A stretch of 64,000 nucleotides of DNA. It comes from Saururus chinensis (taxonomy: Eukaryota > Streptophyta > Magnoliopsida > Piperales > Saururaceae). The stretch is from assembly GCA_035235625.1 (NCBI GenBank), contig CP141141.1:16365968-16429967 (forward strand), read 5' to 3'. This document shows positions 1-10,349 of the stretch, piece after piece. The notes beneath the pieces are model-generated. The model was given only the letters and a program-made list of their open reading frames with translations. It did not search any database and was not told the DNA's origin. Position 1 is the first letter of the stretch. Each line of letters begins with the position of its first letter. Both the position numbers and the translations under genes were made by a program.

Positions 1-1407
1 TAATTCCAACGAGTTAATTACCCTTTCTTCATCCCGTTTAGTAACTCAATCACCATGCTTATATGCATTTTCGAAAATATTCTTGAAAATCGTCCTTATA
101 CAATGAATGATTCTCTAAAATCGCTTTTCAAACCTATTTTAGTCAATCCTAATTAAAACAATAGCGAAGCTAGATTTTCTCTATCTCACATGCTACCACG
201 TGTATAAACCATAATCAAAATCTAAGGATGAACCATTCGATAAAATCGATATATGAGGTAGTCATTAAAATCACAATATATAAATCATATGATAAAGCAT
301 ATAGTATATAATCTATATCCTACTCCAACATATAATCATTCGGCAAACCAAATATGTGCAAAAATAATAAATCAGAGCTTGAAATTAACTCTAACACATA
401 GCATGCTAGAGTCATATGTATATCAAGTTCAAAAGACAACCAATGTAAAAAATCATGCCTTAATAAAGGATTAAAACCCTAACTCACTCTCTGCTCAAGT
501 TTGAAGATAACAAGACAAACTCTTCGTACTTAGATGTCAATTTTCCAGGCTTTAGAGCTCTCCAACCAAGAAAATAATCACACCATGACATCTGGCACAC
601 TCCATTTAGGTAAGAATACCACTTGAAATACTCAAATCGGACTTAAAATGATTCAGAATTTGGTAAAAGAAGTATTAATACGGAGACAAAGAATCTCTCA
701 TTAGGTTTCTCTACTTTAGAGTAATCAAATCCTAAAAATAACCCTTCCATTACGTAGAACACCCTCAATGTAGTCAAGAACACCTTTGAATGAACTAAAT
801 CGGACTTAGAATGACTTAGAAACAAAGAAATTGGGTCTATGTTAGCAAAAACCCTCTCTCCCACTTATATAGGGCATAGTGCTTCCTCAAATGGCGACGC
901 TAGGCTGCCAATTTTGACTACGCTCACCAATTTTGGCAGAGAAATTTATGTGGCATCCGCATGTCACATGCTTGACTCCTACATGCGCTGCAGCACATGG
1001 GTCTACCCTGCGATGCTCGAACCTGTCATGCATCGCATATTATCGGCATGCGACTCTCTTGTTTTTTTAAATTACTTTTATCTTCAAATGCTCGTATCTT
1101 TCAACCCCAGACTAACATTCACGTATTCTTAGTATTTTTGAGCTCGTATTGACAAGCCCATATGAAACTAGACCCCTCAAGGTAAGTTATCCTATATTTT
1201 TTAAGCGGGTTTTGCGCATATGGCACACTTATCGAGGCCATAACTTTCGACCCTAATATCCGATTTGAGTGGTTCATGACTTGTTGTGCTCATTTTTCAT
1301 GGCTCTATCACATCCTGAAGAATGTTCATCAAATAACTACTTCTAAATAATTTAAAATTAGATTTATTTGAAGCATAAAATCATACCGAGAATTCACAGT
1401 CATTACA
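1..1407 (+). repeat. 3' portion of an LTR-like repeat (window-edge fragment)
   Basis: No gene is recognisable here. The stretch at about 1110-1190 (a stop-rich segment ending in a GTAAGTTATC motif) resembles 52290-52350 inside the complete TG...CA repeat at 50503-52580: both carry the same succession of an ACTCGTAT/GCTCGTAT motif, a GAAACTAGACC motif and GTAAGTTATC, followed by a TGGCACACTT motif and CATAACTTTCG. This suggests the window opens inside a related LTR-like element whose 3' end is near 1407 (CATTACA). The 5' end lies outside the window, so no TSD can be checked. The boundary at 1407 is a guess from the terminal motif only. Confidence 0.5.
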
Positions 1408-1526
1408 CTATGTTTCAGATTTAACATATTCTGGATAATGATTTTTATTTACTTTGATTTTGGTAGAAATAACATTGGGTTTACACTAGTTATGAGTTGA
1501 AGTATATAGAATTTGTATTTATTATT

Positions 1527-1726
1527 CTCTCTGTGTCTTAAATTAATAGTTCACATTTAGTAAAAAGGTTTGTTATATTAATAGCTCCATTTTGTTAAAT
1601 TTTAGAGGTTGATTACTTAAAAAATAGTATCTAAAATTTATTTTCTCTTCTATTAGATGTAGATTTTACCATTTAATAAAAATCAATATTCTTCCAAATG
1701 TAGCTATATTATATAAGATGGGGGAG
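1527..1726. mobile_element. Stowaway-like MITE
   Basis: A ~200-bp non-coding element. Its left end (CTCTCTGTG...TTAATAGTTC) and right end (GTAGCTATATTATATAAG...GGGGGAG) form an imperfect terminal inverted repeat of the CTCCCTC type typical of plant Stowaway MITEs. The right flank is TA; the left flank is TT, so the TA target duplication is only half preserved. It sits 50 bp left of the end of MULE-1. Confidence 0.5.
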
Positions 1727-1767
1727 TATTTTATAAAGTGGCGGGGGTAGGCATGTGGGAAGAAGTT

Positions 1768-1776
1768 ACTTTTTAG
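1768..1776. repeat. Left 9-bp target-site duplication of MULE-1
   Basis: ACTTTTTAG here matches ATTTTTTAG at 10071-10079 in 8 of 9 positions. Nine base pairs is the standard target duplication length of Mutator-type transposons, and both copies abut the outer ends of matching terminal inverted repeats. Confidence 0.7.
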
Positions 1777-2889
1777 GGAAAATTATATAAATAATGTTAA
1801 AACATATTTATTAAAATAGCGGAGAGAGAAAAATAATTACCACAATGGTGGTAATTTTGACCACGTAGGCGCCAGCCATTCATTGGCGTCTGTGTGGCTT
1901 TTTTGAAAAAAATTATGATTTCATCCTTCATAAGGATGAATCCGCTTATAAGTTATTTTTGTCCTTCTAAAGGACAAAATCCTCTTTAGGATGGTTTCAT
2001 CCTTCACAAGGATGAAATCACCTTGGCTCTTTTTTGGCTGAAGCTTTAAGTGGGATTTCGTCCTTTAGAAGGAAGAAATCGGCTTAAAGCATATGTTATC
2101 CTTTGCAAGGATGAAATCAACTCACTACTTACTTGCTCGCCAGTTCCCCTTCTTACCCTTCTTCATTTTCCCCCTTCGCCAGTTCCGGTGCTAGTGTCTA
2201 TTTTCGTTGAGCTCCACTCTGAGAAATTGATGTTCGTCTTCAATTTTCCCCAGCTGCACCGTTCGCCATGAGAAATAGACTCTTCGATTTTGCCGAACTT
2301 CGCCGTCCACTGTGTATGCAATTTTGCCTAGATCTGCCATCTGCCACATATGCGATTTCACCTAGATCTGCCATCTTCTGTGAGTATTTGATGATCGTAC
2401 CTTAGTTTCTGTGTCAACAGTATTTCATTTTTCCCATTTGCCCTCATCTCCTCCGTTGATATTGTTTGTGATTTCGCCCAGCTCCTCTAGTGATATTGTC
2501 TTGATTTTGCACCAAAGTATTGACATTGTCCATGATTTTGCTTGGCTCCTCTAATGATATTTTGTGACCTCGCCCAACTCCTCTAGTGATATTGTCTATG
2601 ATTTCGATAGGTACTCCACGCCATTTACTTTTTTGTGTATACCCTATTTCATCAGCCTGGTAGTCAATGTCATGTTTGTACTTAATTATGTTTGATAGAT
2701 GGATTTTGTGATATTTAGTTAATTCAATTGGATAGCATGAGCTACAGTGAATTCTGTGGCCATCTAGTTTATTACGTTAGAGGATGAGGCTTCATTTAAA
2801 CAAATGTTTCACCATTAGTCTCAAGTATTTATGTTATTAAACAAGTGTTTAGGTAGTATGAAATTCAATACATGCATGCTATTTATGTG

Positions 2890-3515
2890 TAGGGAAGCCC
2901 ATGTCCATGATGATGTTGATATAAATGAGCAATGAAGGAGAAGAGAATATTGGAGAAGCTAGTGAGGAGGAGTATGGTATGAACGAAGAAGGTGTAGAGG
3001 TGAGGAAAGTGCTCAACAGATGGTTGATGGTGGGGGGATGATGCAGTAGAGAATGCAATTTTCATAAATGTGGATGATGATGAGCCACCGTACCATGACA
3101 AGGAGGAGCCAATCTATGCACATATCACATATGAGAAAATAGAGGAGGCAGCTAATTGCAGTATAGATATGGAGCAATAGAACGAATAAGAGTTGTATGT
3201 TGGGCGCATCTTTGAGGATAGATAGGCATTTGACATAGCTTTGAGGGAGTTTTTAATTAAGAATCATGTCCAATATAAGGTTCTATGTGCAAATATGTCA
3301 GAATATACCGTACATGCATTGATAGTGCTCGCCATTGGAGAGTTCACAGATCAATGAAGAGGGGTGTAGGGTACTTTAAATTGAAGACATACGGAGGTGA
3401 CCAGACTTGTAGGAATACCCAGATTAGCATTGATCATAGGCAGTGTAGTGCATCATTTGCTTGCAACATCATAATGCCCGCCATCCAAGCTGAATTTAAA
3501 AATAAAGGCATCGAT
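2890..3515 (+). pseudogene. MULE-1 transposase N-terminal/DNA-binding remnant (mudrA-like)
   Basis: About 2890-3060 is an acidic, frameshifted segment homologous at DNA level to 48075-48240 (reverse strand) of MULE-2. From about 3196 the plus strand reads VGRIFEDR, a stop, then AFDIALREFLIKNH, followed by VGYFKLKTYGGDQTCRN and DHRQCSASFACNI. This is the FAR1/MURA-type N-terminal DNA-binding part (pattern ALREF..KNH ... F.I.TY...HTC ... DHRQASS). Several stops and at least one frameshift break it. The catalytic MULE domain that should follow is missing: at about 3515 the reading jumps straight into PMD sequence (IAGCLTLLQ). It is a deletion derivative that cannot encode a working transposase. 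Confidence 0.8.
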
Positions 3516-6500
3516 ATTGCAGGTTGTCTGACCCTTCTTCAGGTAAATGTATTTGTTGAAGTTAGTATTTTCTACATATAAAATTACTTCTCATTTTTAT
3601 TAATTCTTTGATGATATTTTGTGACATAGTTATGGTCGTGGAAGCATTTATATATCGGTCGACCAACTATTGAGATGGGGCAAGTAGTAGAGGGTGCTCC
3701 ATTAGGAGCAAGGTATATATTTTTTTACACTATTATATTTTTAACATAGTTTTATGTGGACATATTAAATTTGACTCCTTAAGGTGGAATGTTTAGAGGA
3801 GAAAAAACGAAAATCCCCAAGGAGTCCTGTGATGTGATTGTATAGAGGAGAATTAGACCACCAGCGCCCTTATCAAGTAATTACATTTCATTGTCACATG
3901 TGATATAATGAGTGTAAGCAATGCAAGGTTATTAAAAACTAATTATGCTTATAAATTATGCAAGTCATTTGGCAACCATACTCACCTGAAGTATTGGCTA
4001 GGTTACCTCTTCTTTGTACAGAAGGAAGGGATGTGTGGCTATCTAGAATGTTGCTTATATATTTTGAGATTGTAGAGATGCATGTACCTAATCGTGTGAT
4101 GCTCTAATTTAACTTGGAGCAAGATATTCATCCTCGTACAGTAGAATTTATCCATTGGATAACTTAATAAGGCTTCCATATTACCGATTGGATTGTGCAT
4201 CATGTAGCCCATATCGCTTGATAGGATAATAGGAGAGTTGCTATTATCCAAGGCGAGATGGCTACAATATTGCGCGATTTCATAGTCTGTATATGTGGTG
4301 GTATTTGCTTATTACATGAAGATATATTTTTCCACGCAATGATTCAGAGTAGATGACCTTTCAGTCTAGGGGCACGTCAGAGGTAGCTTTAGTAAGTATA
4401 TCTTAATTAATTATATCATAATAATTTTTTTATTTCTTGTCTATTATTTATATGATTTTTTTTAACTTGGTTTAGCTCAATGGACATATATACATTTAAC
4501 GGACATAGTTAACACCTATACTGTAATATCCCTAATTTTTTTGCATTTTTTTGCTATTTTCTGCAATGCTCTGTAGTTTCTGGTCGTATTTTTGATAAAC
4601 AAATTTTATGCTTCGGCATATCTGTATTTGTAATATTCGTGACCGTAAGAGTCGGAAGTAATGTGTAGTCACAGGTCATGGGCCTCAACGCGTCCCATAA
4701 ATTTTTCAGCGCGAAAATTGGACAAGACGTAGGAGACCAGAAATGAGAAGAGAAGAAGAGAAAAAAAAAGGAAAAAAAATACATAACGCGAATCAGGCGC
4801 GCCTCAGCACGCCCGACCCGCGGGGTGAACAGTGAAGGGCTTCACTGGGTGAGGCCGGAAGCACTGCCGCTGGTAGCCACCGGCTTCTGCCCGGCTGGCC
4901 ACGGCCTGGCGATGCCGCCGCCACCTCTCTGGCCTGGCCCCACCGGCAACCGCCGCCCCTCTCGCTCTTTCCCGTTTTCGCCGTTTTTGAGAGCTTTTCG
5001 CCTGATCCTTCGTCATCTCCACCTGCATGGATGCCACCCCACTGCCACAGCTCCGCCTCGGCCACGGTGACCTTCCACCACCGCCGTCCTGGCCTCCCCG
5101 TCCCTCATTTGCCGCCGTGAGGTAAAAAACAGTTTTGCCTCTTTTTTCGTTTTTTGTTCATGGTTGACCTGCGGCTATGCCGCCAATCGCCGGCCACCGT
5201 GGTCTGGCCTTGGGCCTTCCCCCAGCCCGGCGATGGCAAGATGGCCGCCCCTGCCGCCGCCTTGGCCGCCATCTCCCTCAGCCCCCTCCGCTCTATTTCA
5301 AATGGGATAAAAAATCCCTCTTTTTGTTTTGTTCCCGTTTCTCGGTGTTGTAAACCACGGCTGTGCCGTTGATCTCCGGCCATTGGCCTACTCCCAGACC
5401 GGCGACGGCAAGGCCGCCACCTTGGATTGAACCACTACCTTCCCGGTCTTTCACCCATTCGTCTGCCCTTTTCTAGTTCGGACAAAACATTTATTTATTT
5501 TTGGTTGTTTTCTGTGCTGAGTTATCGGAGGAGCTCGGTTCACCATAGCCGGCTCCGCCTCAGGCTGACGATGAACACTTACGCCATTCTCCTCTCTTTG
5601 GCCCCATTGCTCCGTTTGGTCTGAGACACAATTTCAGTCTAGTGTCGATTCGTCACCATTAGACTTCAGACGAACACCGATCAGTGTCCGTCTAGCTAGC
5701 AGCAGTTTGTGATTATTGAATCACCACCGTATTTGAAGTTCGGCCCCTGGCCCCATCGGCCGTTCATGGTCCTGCAATGCGTGTATGTGCCCCAACTCGG
5801 TATACTGTCGCCACGGTTAAATTGGGTCTCTTTGTTTCTCTTACCGGGTGTTCTGCTGCTCAACATCGGTTAGCAGACAACTACAGATGTTGGTTTGACC
5901 AATATCAGCAAGGGGCCCAGCTTCCGGCCTCATCTGCATGTCTTCTACACACACCAGATGCCCTAATCTATGGGGTACGTCTCTGACTGTCACTGATGGG
6001 CCCCACTCCAACTCAAGTCAACGTGTGTAGCTTGATATCGCGTGGACTTGGGCTACAAATCCAACCAACGTGGGCTCTGCCTCGACCCAGTGACGACTAT
6101 GGCCAGCACTTCTGGCCCAAATTTACCTTTGCACCCCCACTTTCTATTACACGCAACCCGAAACTTATGAGGAAAAAGTCCTAGAATTCAGATCCTTCCA
6201 AGCAGAAGTAACATAGTCAACCATTAAACTCGGCCCATCGAAGGCTCGACCGATGTCGTGCCATATCCTCCACCGTAAGCCGTGCTTAATGCATGATTAT
6301 CCGTATGATGGATAGGTTGTGAGTAGCGTTTAGAAATGGCGTTGCCTTTGTCGGCCTCTTATGCTAGGCCTTAGTGCCTCAACGTATGTTTAGGAAACGT
6401 CTCCACCACTAGGCAATATGGCCATTAAAGCCCTCCTTTGTCTCCCTTATGTTCGTGAGTACGCAAGCAAGTCCACTGCCATGTTGTGAGGCTTTGACAA

Positions 6501-7949
6501 TGCGGAATTGTTACCGTTGGTTGTAGTCTGCTGTCCATTTTCATGTTTTGTCACCAACAAAGTGTTTTAAACCGTTGGCCGACCTCCAATCAGTCAGCCC
6601 CTATTCTGTGGTCGTTCTTGTCATTTCTAATGGCACGACCTTGTATCTGCCCGCCCTAGTGCGTGCAATCTTATGCTTTGAGTGTAATTAATCTAACCTT
6701 ATCGAGATTAATTCCAGCATCTCTGAAAATCCTTGGGACATAACAACTTTCTCAGTGCAATGCTTTTGGCCGCCTATTCCGCTATCGACGTCGCCACCAT
6801 CATTTGCTTGCCATCAAACTCCTATGGATTACGAGGTAGGGGACCTTGAACTCATAATTTCATTATAACATGCTTTGATTGTGTAGTAGCATGCTAGGAG
6901 TTTATAATTTAATGTTTTGAATGATAATGCTAATTAAATGAGCATGTTTTATATATGTGAATCATGCATATGTTATGGACTAAAGGTATGACAGTAAGTA
7001 ATTAGTGAATTGTATGTGTGTGATTTGAGTATGTGATAAATATGTGTGGTCGGTGAGCACGAGTACGTGCGTTTGTTTGTAAATTTGTCCAAAGGGTGCT
7101 TCATAGGCTACGACATGGAAATGGTGATGGTATGATGAGCGAGGAAAGATGTAAAATGGACTGTCGAAGGTTGGATTTGATGAGATTGAAGAACTAGTTT
7201 GGTTTGAGTCGGGTGGTACGTCGGAGCATTGAGCAGAAGACGTAAGCAATGTAAGGATTTAGAAGACTTAAGGTTTTGAACATCTTGGGGGATTGTGAGT
7301 TAGTAAGAGAGAACAACATAATTGTATAAGCATAATGTACGTAATATGAATTGTAATAAAAGAATAATGAGTAAGGAATTAGTAAGGGTTTGATGACAGG
7401 ACTTAGGTCAAAAAGGGTCTCATTTGAGGAGTTTGAGTAAGAATATTCGGTTTTAAGGCGGATGGTGTAAGTTGTAAGGCCGTAAGTGTATGATGGTAAA
7501 ATTTACCAGTATGGAATTTGAATTTAAGTAAGACTACGCAGAGATCAGTAAGGTTATAAGTGTAAGAGTGGGGGATGAGTTAAGTAAAGAAGTTTTACCT
7601 TTGTTGATTGGAACTTCTGAACAGGCATATTTTCTAGCCTTGTTGACTGAAGAAGGTAAGACAGGAGTCGTTCCGAGCATAATTGTACATGCATAAGTTA
7701 CCTAATATAAACTTGAATGATAAGTAACCCTAATTTGATAACGTTGTGAGGTTGAGACTAAGGGTTTCAACAGATTAAGTTCCGTTTTGTGCCAGTCGAT
7801 AAGTAATCTACTGAGCGTCCTTTCTGGTCTAGCCATGGTGTTTTCCTGCGGGATTTAGTCTCGGTGCTGTATTTCGGCCCAAACGTTTGATGCTCTGTTG
7901 AGAGTGCTGTAAGTTTCCGCCCTTCGTGGGCTTTGTATGTTTTCTGCCT

Positions 7950-8046
7950 ACCGATGGCACTGTATGTTCTGCCCAAGAGTGGCACTGTAAGATTCCTGCC
8001 CAAGAGTGGCACTGTATGTTTTCCGCCCTTAGTTGGCACTGTATGG
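7950..8046 (+). repeat. Short tandem repeat with TGGCACTGTA core
   Basis: Units of roughly 29-31 bp carrying GGCACTGTA and GCCCAAGAGT cores recur about four times. The same units occur in inverted orientation at 22565-22680 in copy B, so the array is an inherent part of this repeat family. Confidence 0.65.
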
Positions 8047-8267
8047 CCCCAGAGAGTAGGCATTTGCACGCTCAGGTAAGTAGTATCATGGATCTGCTCT
8101 TACCTGTTTGATCCTATGCCCCATGAGCATAGGTGTGCCTTGCCTTCGGAAAAGTCCATGGTGTATAGTTGCTCCCCGAAGGTTAAGGTGACGCCCCAGT
8201 GGCATTCCATTCCTTTCCGACGCTGGAGCTTATTAATTGTAATGAGCTTCAGTTGTCGGTAGTTTGT

Positions 8268-8660
8268 GTACGATCGTAAGAGTAAGTTGTATGTTTTAGA
8301 TTATGAGTAAGTTGTACGTGTAAGATTTAGAGTAAGTGTGAGCTTCTTTGGAAGACAGTAAGAGTAAGTTTATGAGTATGAGTATGTTGTACGAGTAAGT
8401 TTGTGAGACTTTGATTCAGACGGTAAGCGTAAGTGTAAGTGTAAGCATAAGGGTAAGTGTAAGTGTAAGCTTCTAAGGAAGATGTAAGAGTACATTTATG
8501 TGTAAGAGTATGATTGTACGAGTAAGGTCGCATAAGTAAGTTCGTACGAATAAGGTTGTACGAGTAGGTGTATGTTGTAAGTGTAAGCGTACGTTTGTAC
8601 GAGTAAGCTGATAAGACTGATTTAGAGTATAAGTATAAGAGCATGATATATGAGTAAGTG
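8268..8660 (+). repeat. GTAAG-rich minisatellite
   Basis: Irregular array of GTAAGNGTAAGT, GTACGAGTAAG and similar units. The counterpart on the opposite strand of copy B is at about 21960-22310. Open frames crossing it translate to Tyr/Thr/Leu repeats and are not genes. Confidence 0.7.
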
Positions 8661-10079
8661 TAAGTTTGGTTTGTACAATGATTTGTATGCGTGACAATAT
8701 TTATACTTTCTATTTCTTTTTGCTTCATGTGTGATTGCTTGGAAGCATCTATATATGAACTTGCGGAGTTCATTGATTCATTTTTTCCCCTACTGGGTAT
8801 TTTTGTACTGAGTATGAAAATACTCACCCTATCTTTTTAGCCCCTTTGTCCGAAGGCTTTTGCAGGTCGATTGATAGCTATTTGAGACATGATTCTTCCC
8901 CTTGGTGGACAATTCTTCCTCGACTTTAAGCGCATTGAAATCGCAATGAAGTTATGTGGAGTTGGTACTACGATCTCATGTATTGACTAAGATGAGAAAA
9001 TTATGTTATCTACTGGACTTGTGTATGTATGTACGATTTATTCTCGACTGTGAAAGAACTTATACTCAGAGATGCCTGGGAGGTTTTTGTTTTTAAAACC
9101 AATGGCCATGGTAGGTTTTAATCGTATGCTTTTGTTTTAGGTCACGCCTGAGAATGTTTGTTTGTTTTAAGATGATTTAATTTATGAAAGTTGTTTTTAC
9201 ACCTTTTGAATTTTGTTCATTTAGTTGATTTACATCTGTGTTTTGAAAATGGAATTTTAGTAAAATTTTAAAGTAAATGTATGGAAAAACCTCGGGCGTG
9301 ACATAGACATTATCCCACCGACAAGGCAACTTAGACACCGCCTAGAAATGCTTCATACACAGATATTTCATCTTCATCTGCAACACCTAGCTCTCTTCCT
9401 TTTTTTTCGCGAGCTTCAGCCTTGTAGGGTCGTCCATGTTCATCATCTCAGGTTAATCTAGATCTAGCCCATCCCTAGCCAGTTGAGATACTGATTGTTT
9501 CAATAGTATATACTAGACCACAACGGGCAGCTCGTGTTGATCCTATCCTATTATCTTTAGAGGCTTGTTTGGGTAAGTCATCTATTATATATGCGGACCA
9601 AGAGGATTAAGACGAGCCAATAGAGCACTGTCGGGGTTGGGGTCGAGGTCATAAGGGTAGGAGAGATAGAGCTAATTAGAGTTGTATTACACTTATTTTG
9701 TAAACCAAATATTTTGGGAACATTATATCTAATTTATATATTTTATAGACTTTTTAATCACTCAAGGTATATATATTCATGTGATCTAAATGTTAGTTGT
9801 GTGGATATTAGTGTATATATTCATGAAATCTTCCCATAAAGAAGAATTATATCCCTTATATGTAGGTTCTTCTTTACAAGGACGAAATCAACTTAAAACA
9901 GATTTTATCCTTTTAAAGGATAAAATTATATAATTTTTAAAAAAAAGTCATATAAGTGCCCACATTTGACTAACACATACGTGGTTAAAATAAACATCAT
10001 TCGAAAATTATCTTTCTCTTTTTATTATTTTAATAAATATTTTATTAATATTATTTATATATTTTTTCTTATTTTTTAG

Positions 10080-10349
10080 TAACTCGAGCCAACCCAAGCT
10101 AACTCATCAATTAAACCAATATGGGTGTGACAAGGTCACTTCTAAATACACTATAGAAAGTTCTTCTTGGTCGAAAAATATTTAATACCAATAAGATACT
10201 AAAGTGGTATGCCTATGACATCACCCTATTTATTTTTTATTAAATAAGTTATTTTAAAAAAAATCGGCCGTAGGCACGCTGCCGTTCCACTTCTTCCCTT
10301 CCCCACCTCCGTTGTACTCTTCTACTGCTCCGTAACGAAGTAGACCAAA
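10080..10349 (+). promoter_or_regulatory. Upstream region of the LanC-like gene
   Basis: Only 279 bp separate the right end of MULE-1 (10070) from the start codon at 10350. An AT-rich block with a TATA-like ATTAAATAA lies at about 10238-10250, followed by a C/T-rich leader (10280-10330). No transcription start can be assigned from sequence alone. Any promoter element further upstream must lie in transposon DNA. Confidence 0.35.

Larger units (their letters stand above)
4522..9303 (+). repeat. 4.8-kb TG...CA LTR-like repeat (copy A), probable solo LTR
   Basis: Starts TGTAATATCCCTAA and ends CGGGCGTGACA, flanked by TATAC (4517-4521) and TAGAC (9304-9308), a 4/5 match to a 5-bp target duplication. 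TG...CA ends with a 5-bp duplication are what a solo LTR leaves. It interrupts PMD sequence of MULE-1. The first part (4790-5460) is strongly GC-rich with open frames on both strands; the middle is AT-rich; near 7950-8045 is a tandem TGGCACTGTA-type repeat and at 8268-8660 a GTAAG-rich minisatellite. An inverted relative lies at about 21690-25321. No retroviral protein motif is visible inside, and the GC-rich open frames are not recognisable proteins. Confidence 0.65.
3515..9690 (+). pseudogene. MULE-1 plant mobile domain (PMD) gene remnant, split by nested repeat
   Basis: PMD (aminotransferase-like, PF10536-type) sequence appears in pieces: IAGCLTLLQ at about 3515-3540, an intron, LWSWKHLYIGRPTIEMGQ at about 3630-3690, an NENPQGVL motif near 3810, then WQPYSPEVLARLP and GRDVW at about 3966-4040 with IHPRTVEFIHWIT further on. 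The C-terminal part resumes after the nested repeat at 9304, with DISSSSA (shared with MULE-2) at about 9365 and an Arg/Gly-rich end near 9625-9655. PMD proteins occur both as host genes (MAIN/MAIL family) and inside transposons. In-frame stops and the 4.8-kb insertion make this copy a pseudogene. Its N-terminal third is lost in the internal deletion. Confidence 0.75.
1777..10070 (+). mobile_element. MULE-1: degraded Mutator-like element with PMD gene, interrupted by an LTR-like insertion
   Basis: The left end reads GGAAAATTATATAAATAAT and the right end, read in reverse, AAGAAAAAATATATAAATAA; homology continues inward (ATTTATTAAAAT, then an ACCACGTA motif at about 1858 and 9980). The flanks carry an 8/9 target duplication. 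Inside the left terminal repeat (about 1917-2120) lie five short palindromes of the type TTTCATCCTTC...GAAGGATGAAA, and related ones recur at about 9860-9935. Coding remnants run on the plus strand: acidic N-terminal transposase part, DNA-binding part, then PMD. A 4.8-kb repeat (4522-9303) is nested inside the PMD part. Without the nested repeat the element is about 3.5 kb, much shorter than its sister at 41191-50133 because of an internal deletion near 3515. Confidence 0.85.

Noticed and set aside
4793-5383. Overlapping GC-rich open frames on both strands (60-90 residues)
   Set aside because: High GC removes stop codons by chance on both strands; the block lies in an LTR-like repeat and no protein family is recognised.
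8327-8827. 166-residue minus-strand open frame rich in Tyr, Thr and Leu
   Set aside because: Translation of the GTAAG minisatellite; repetitive composition, not a gene.
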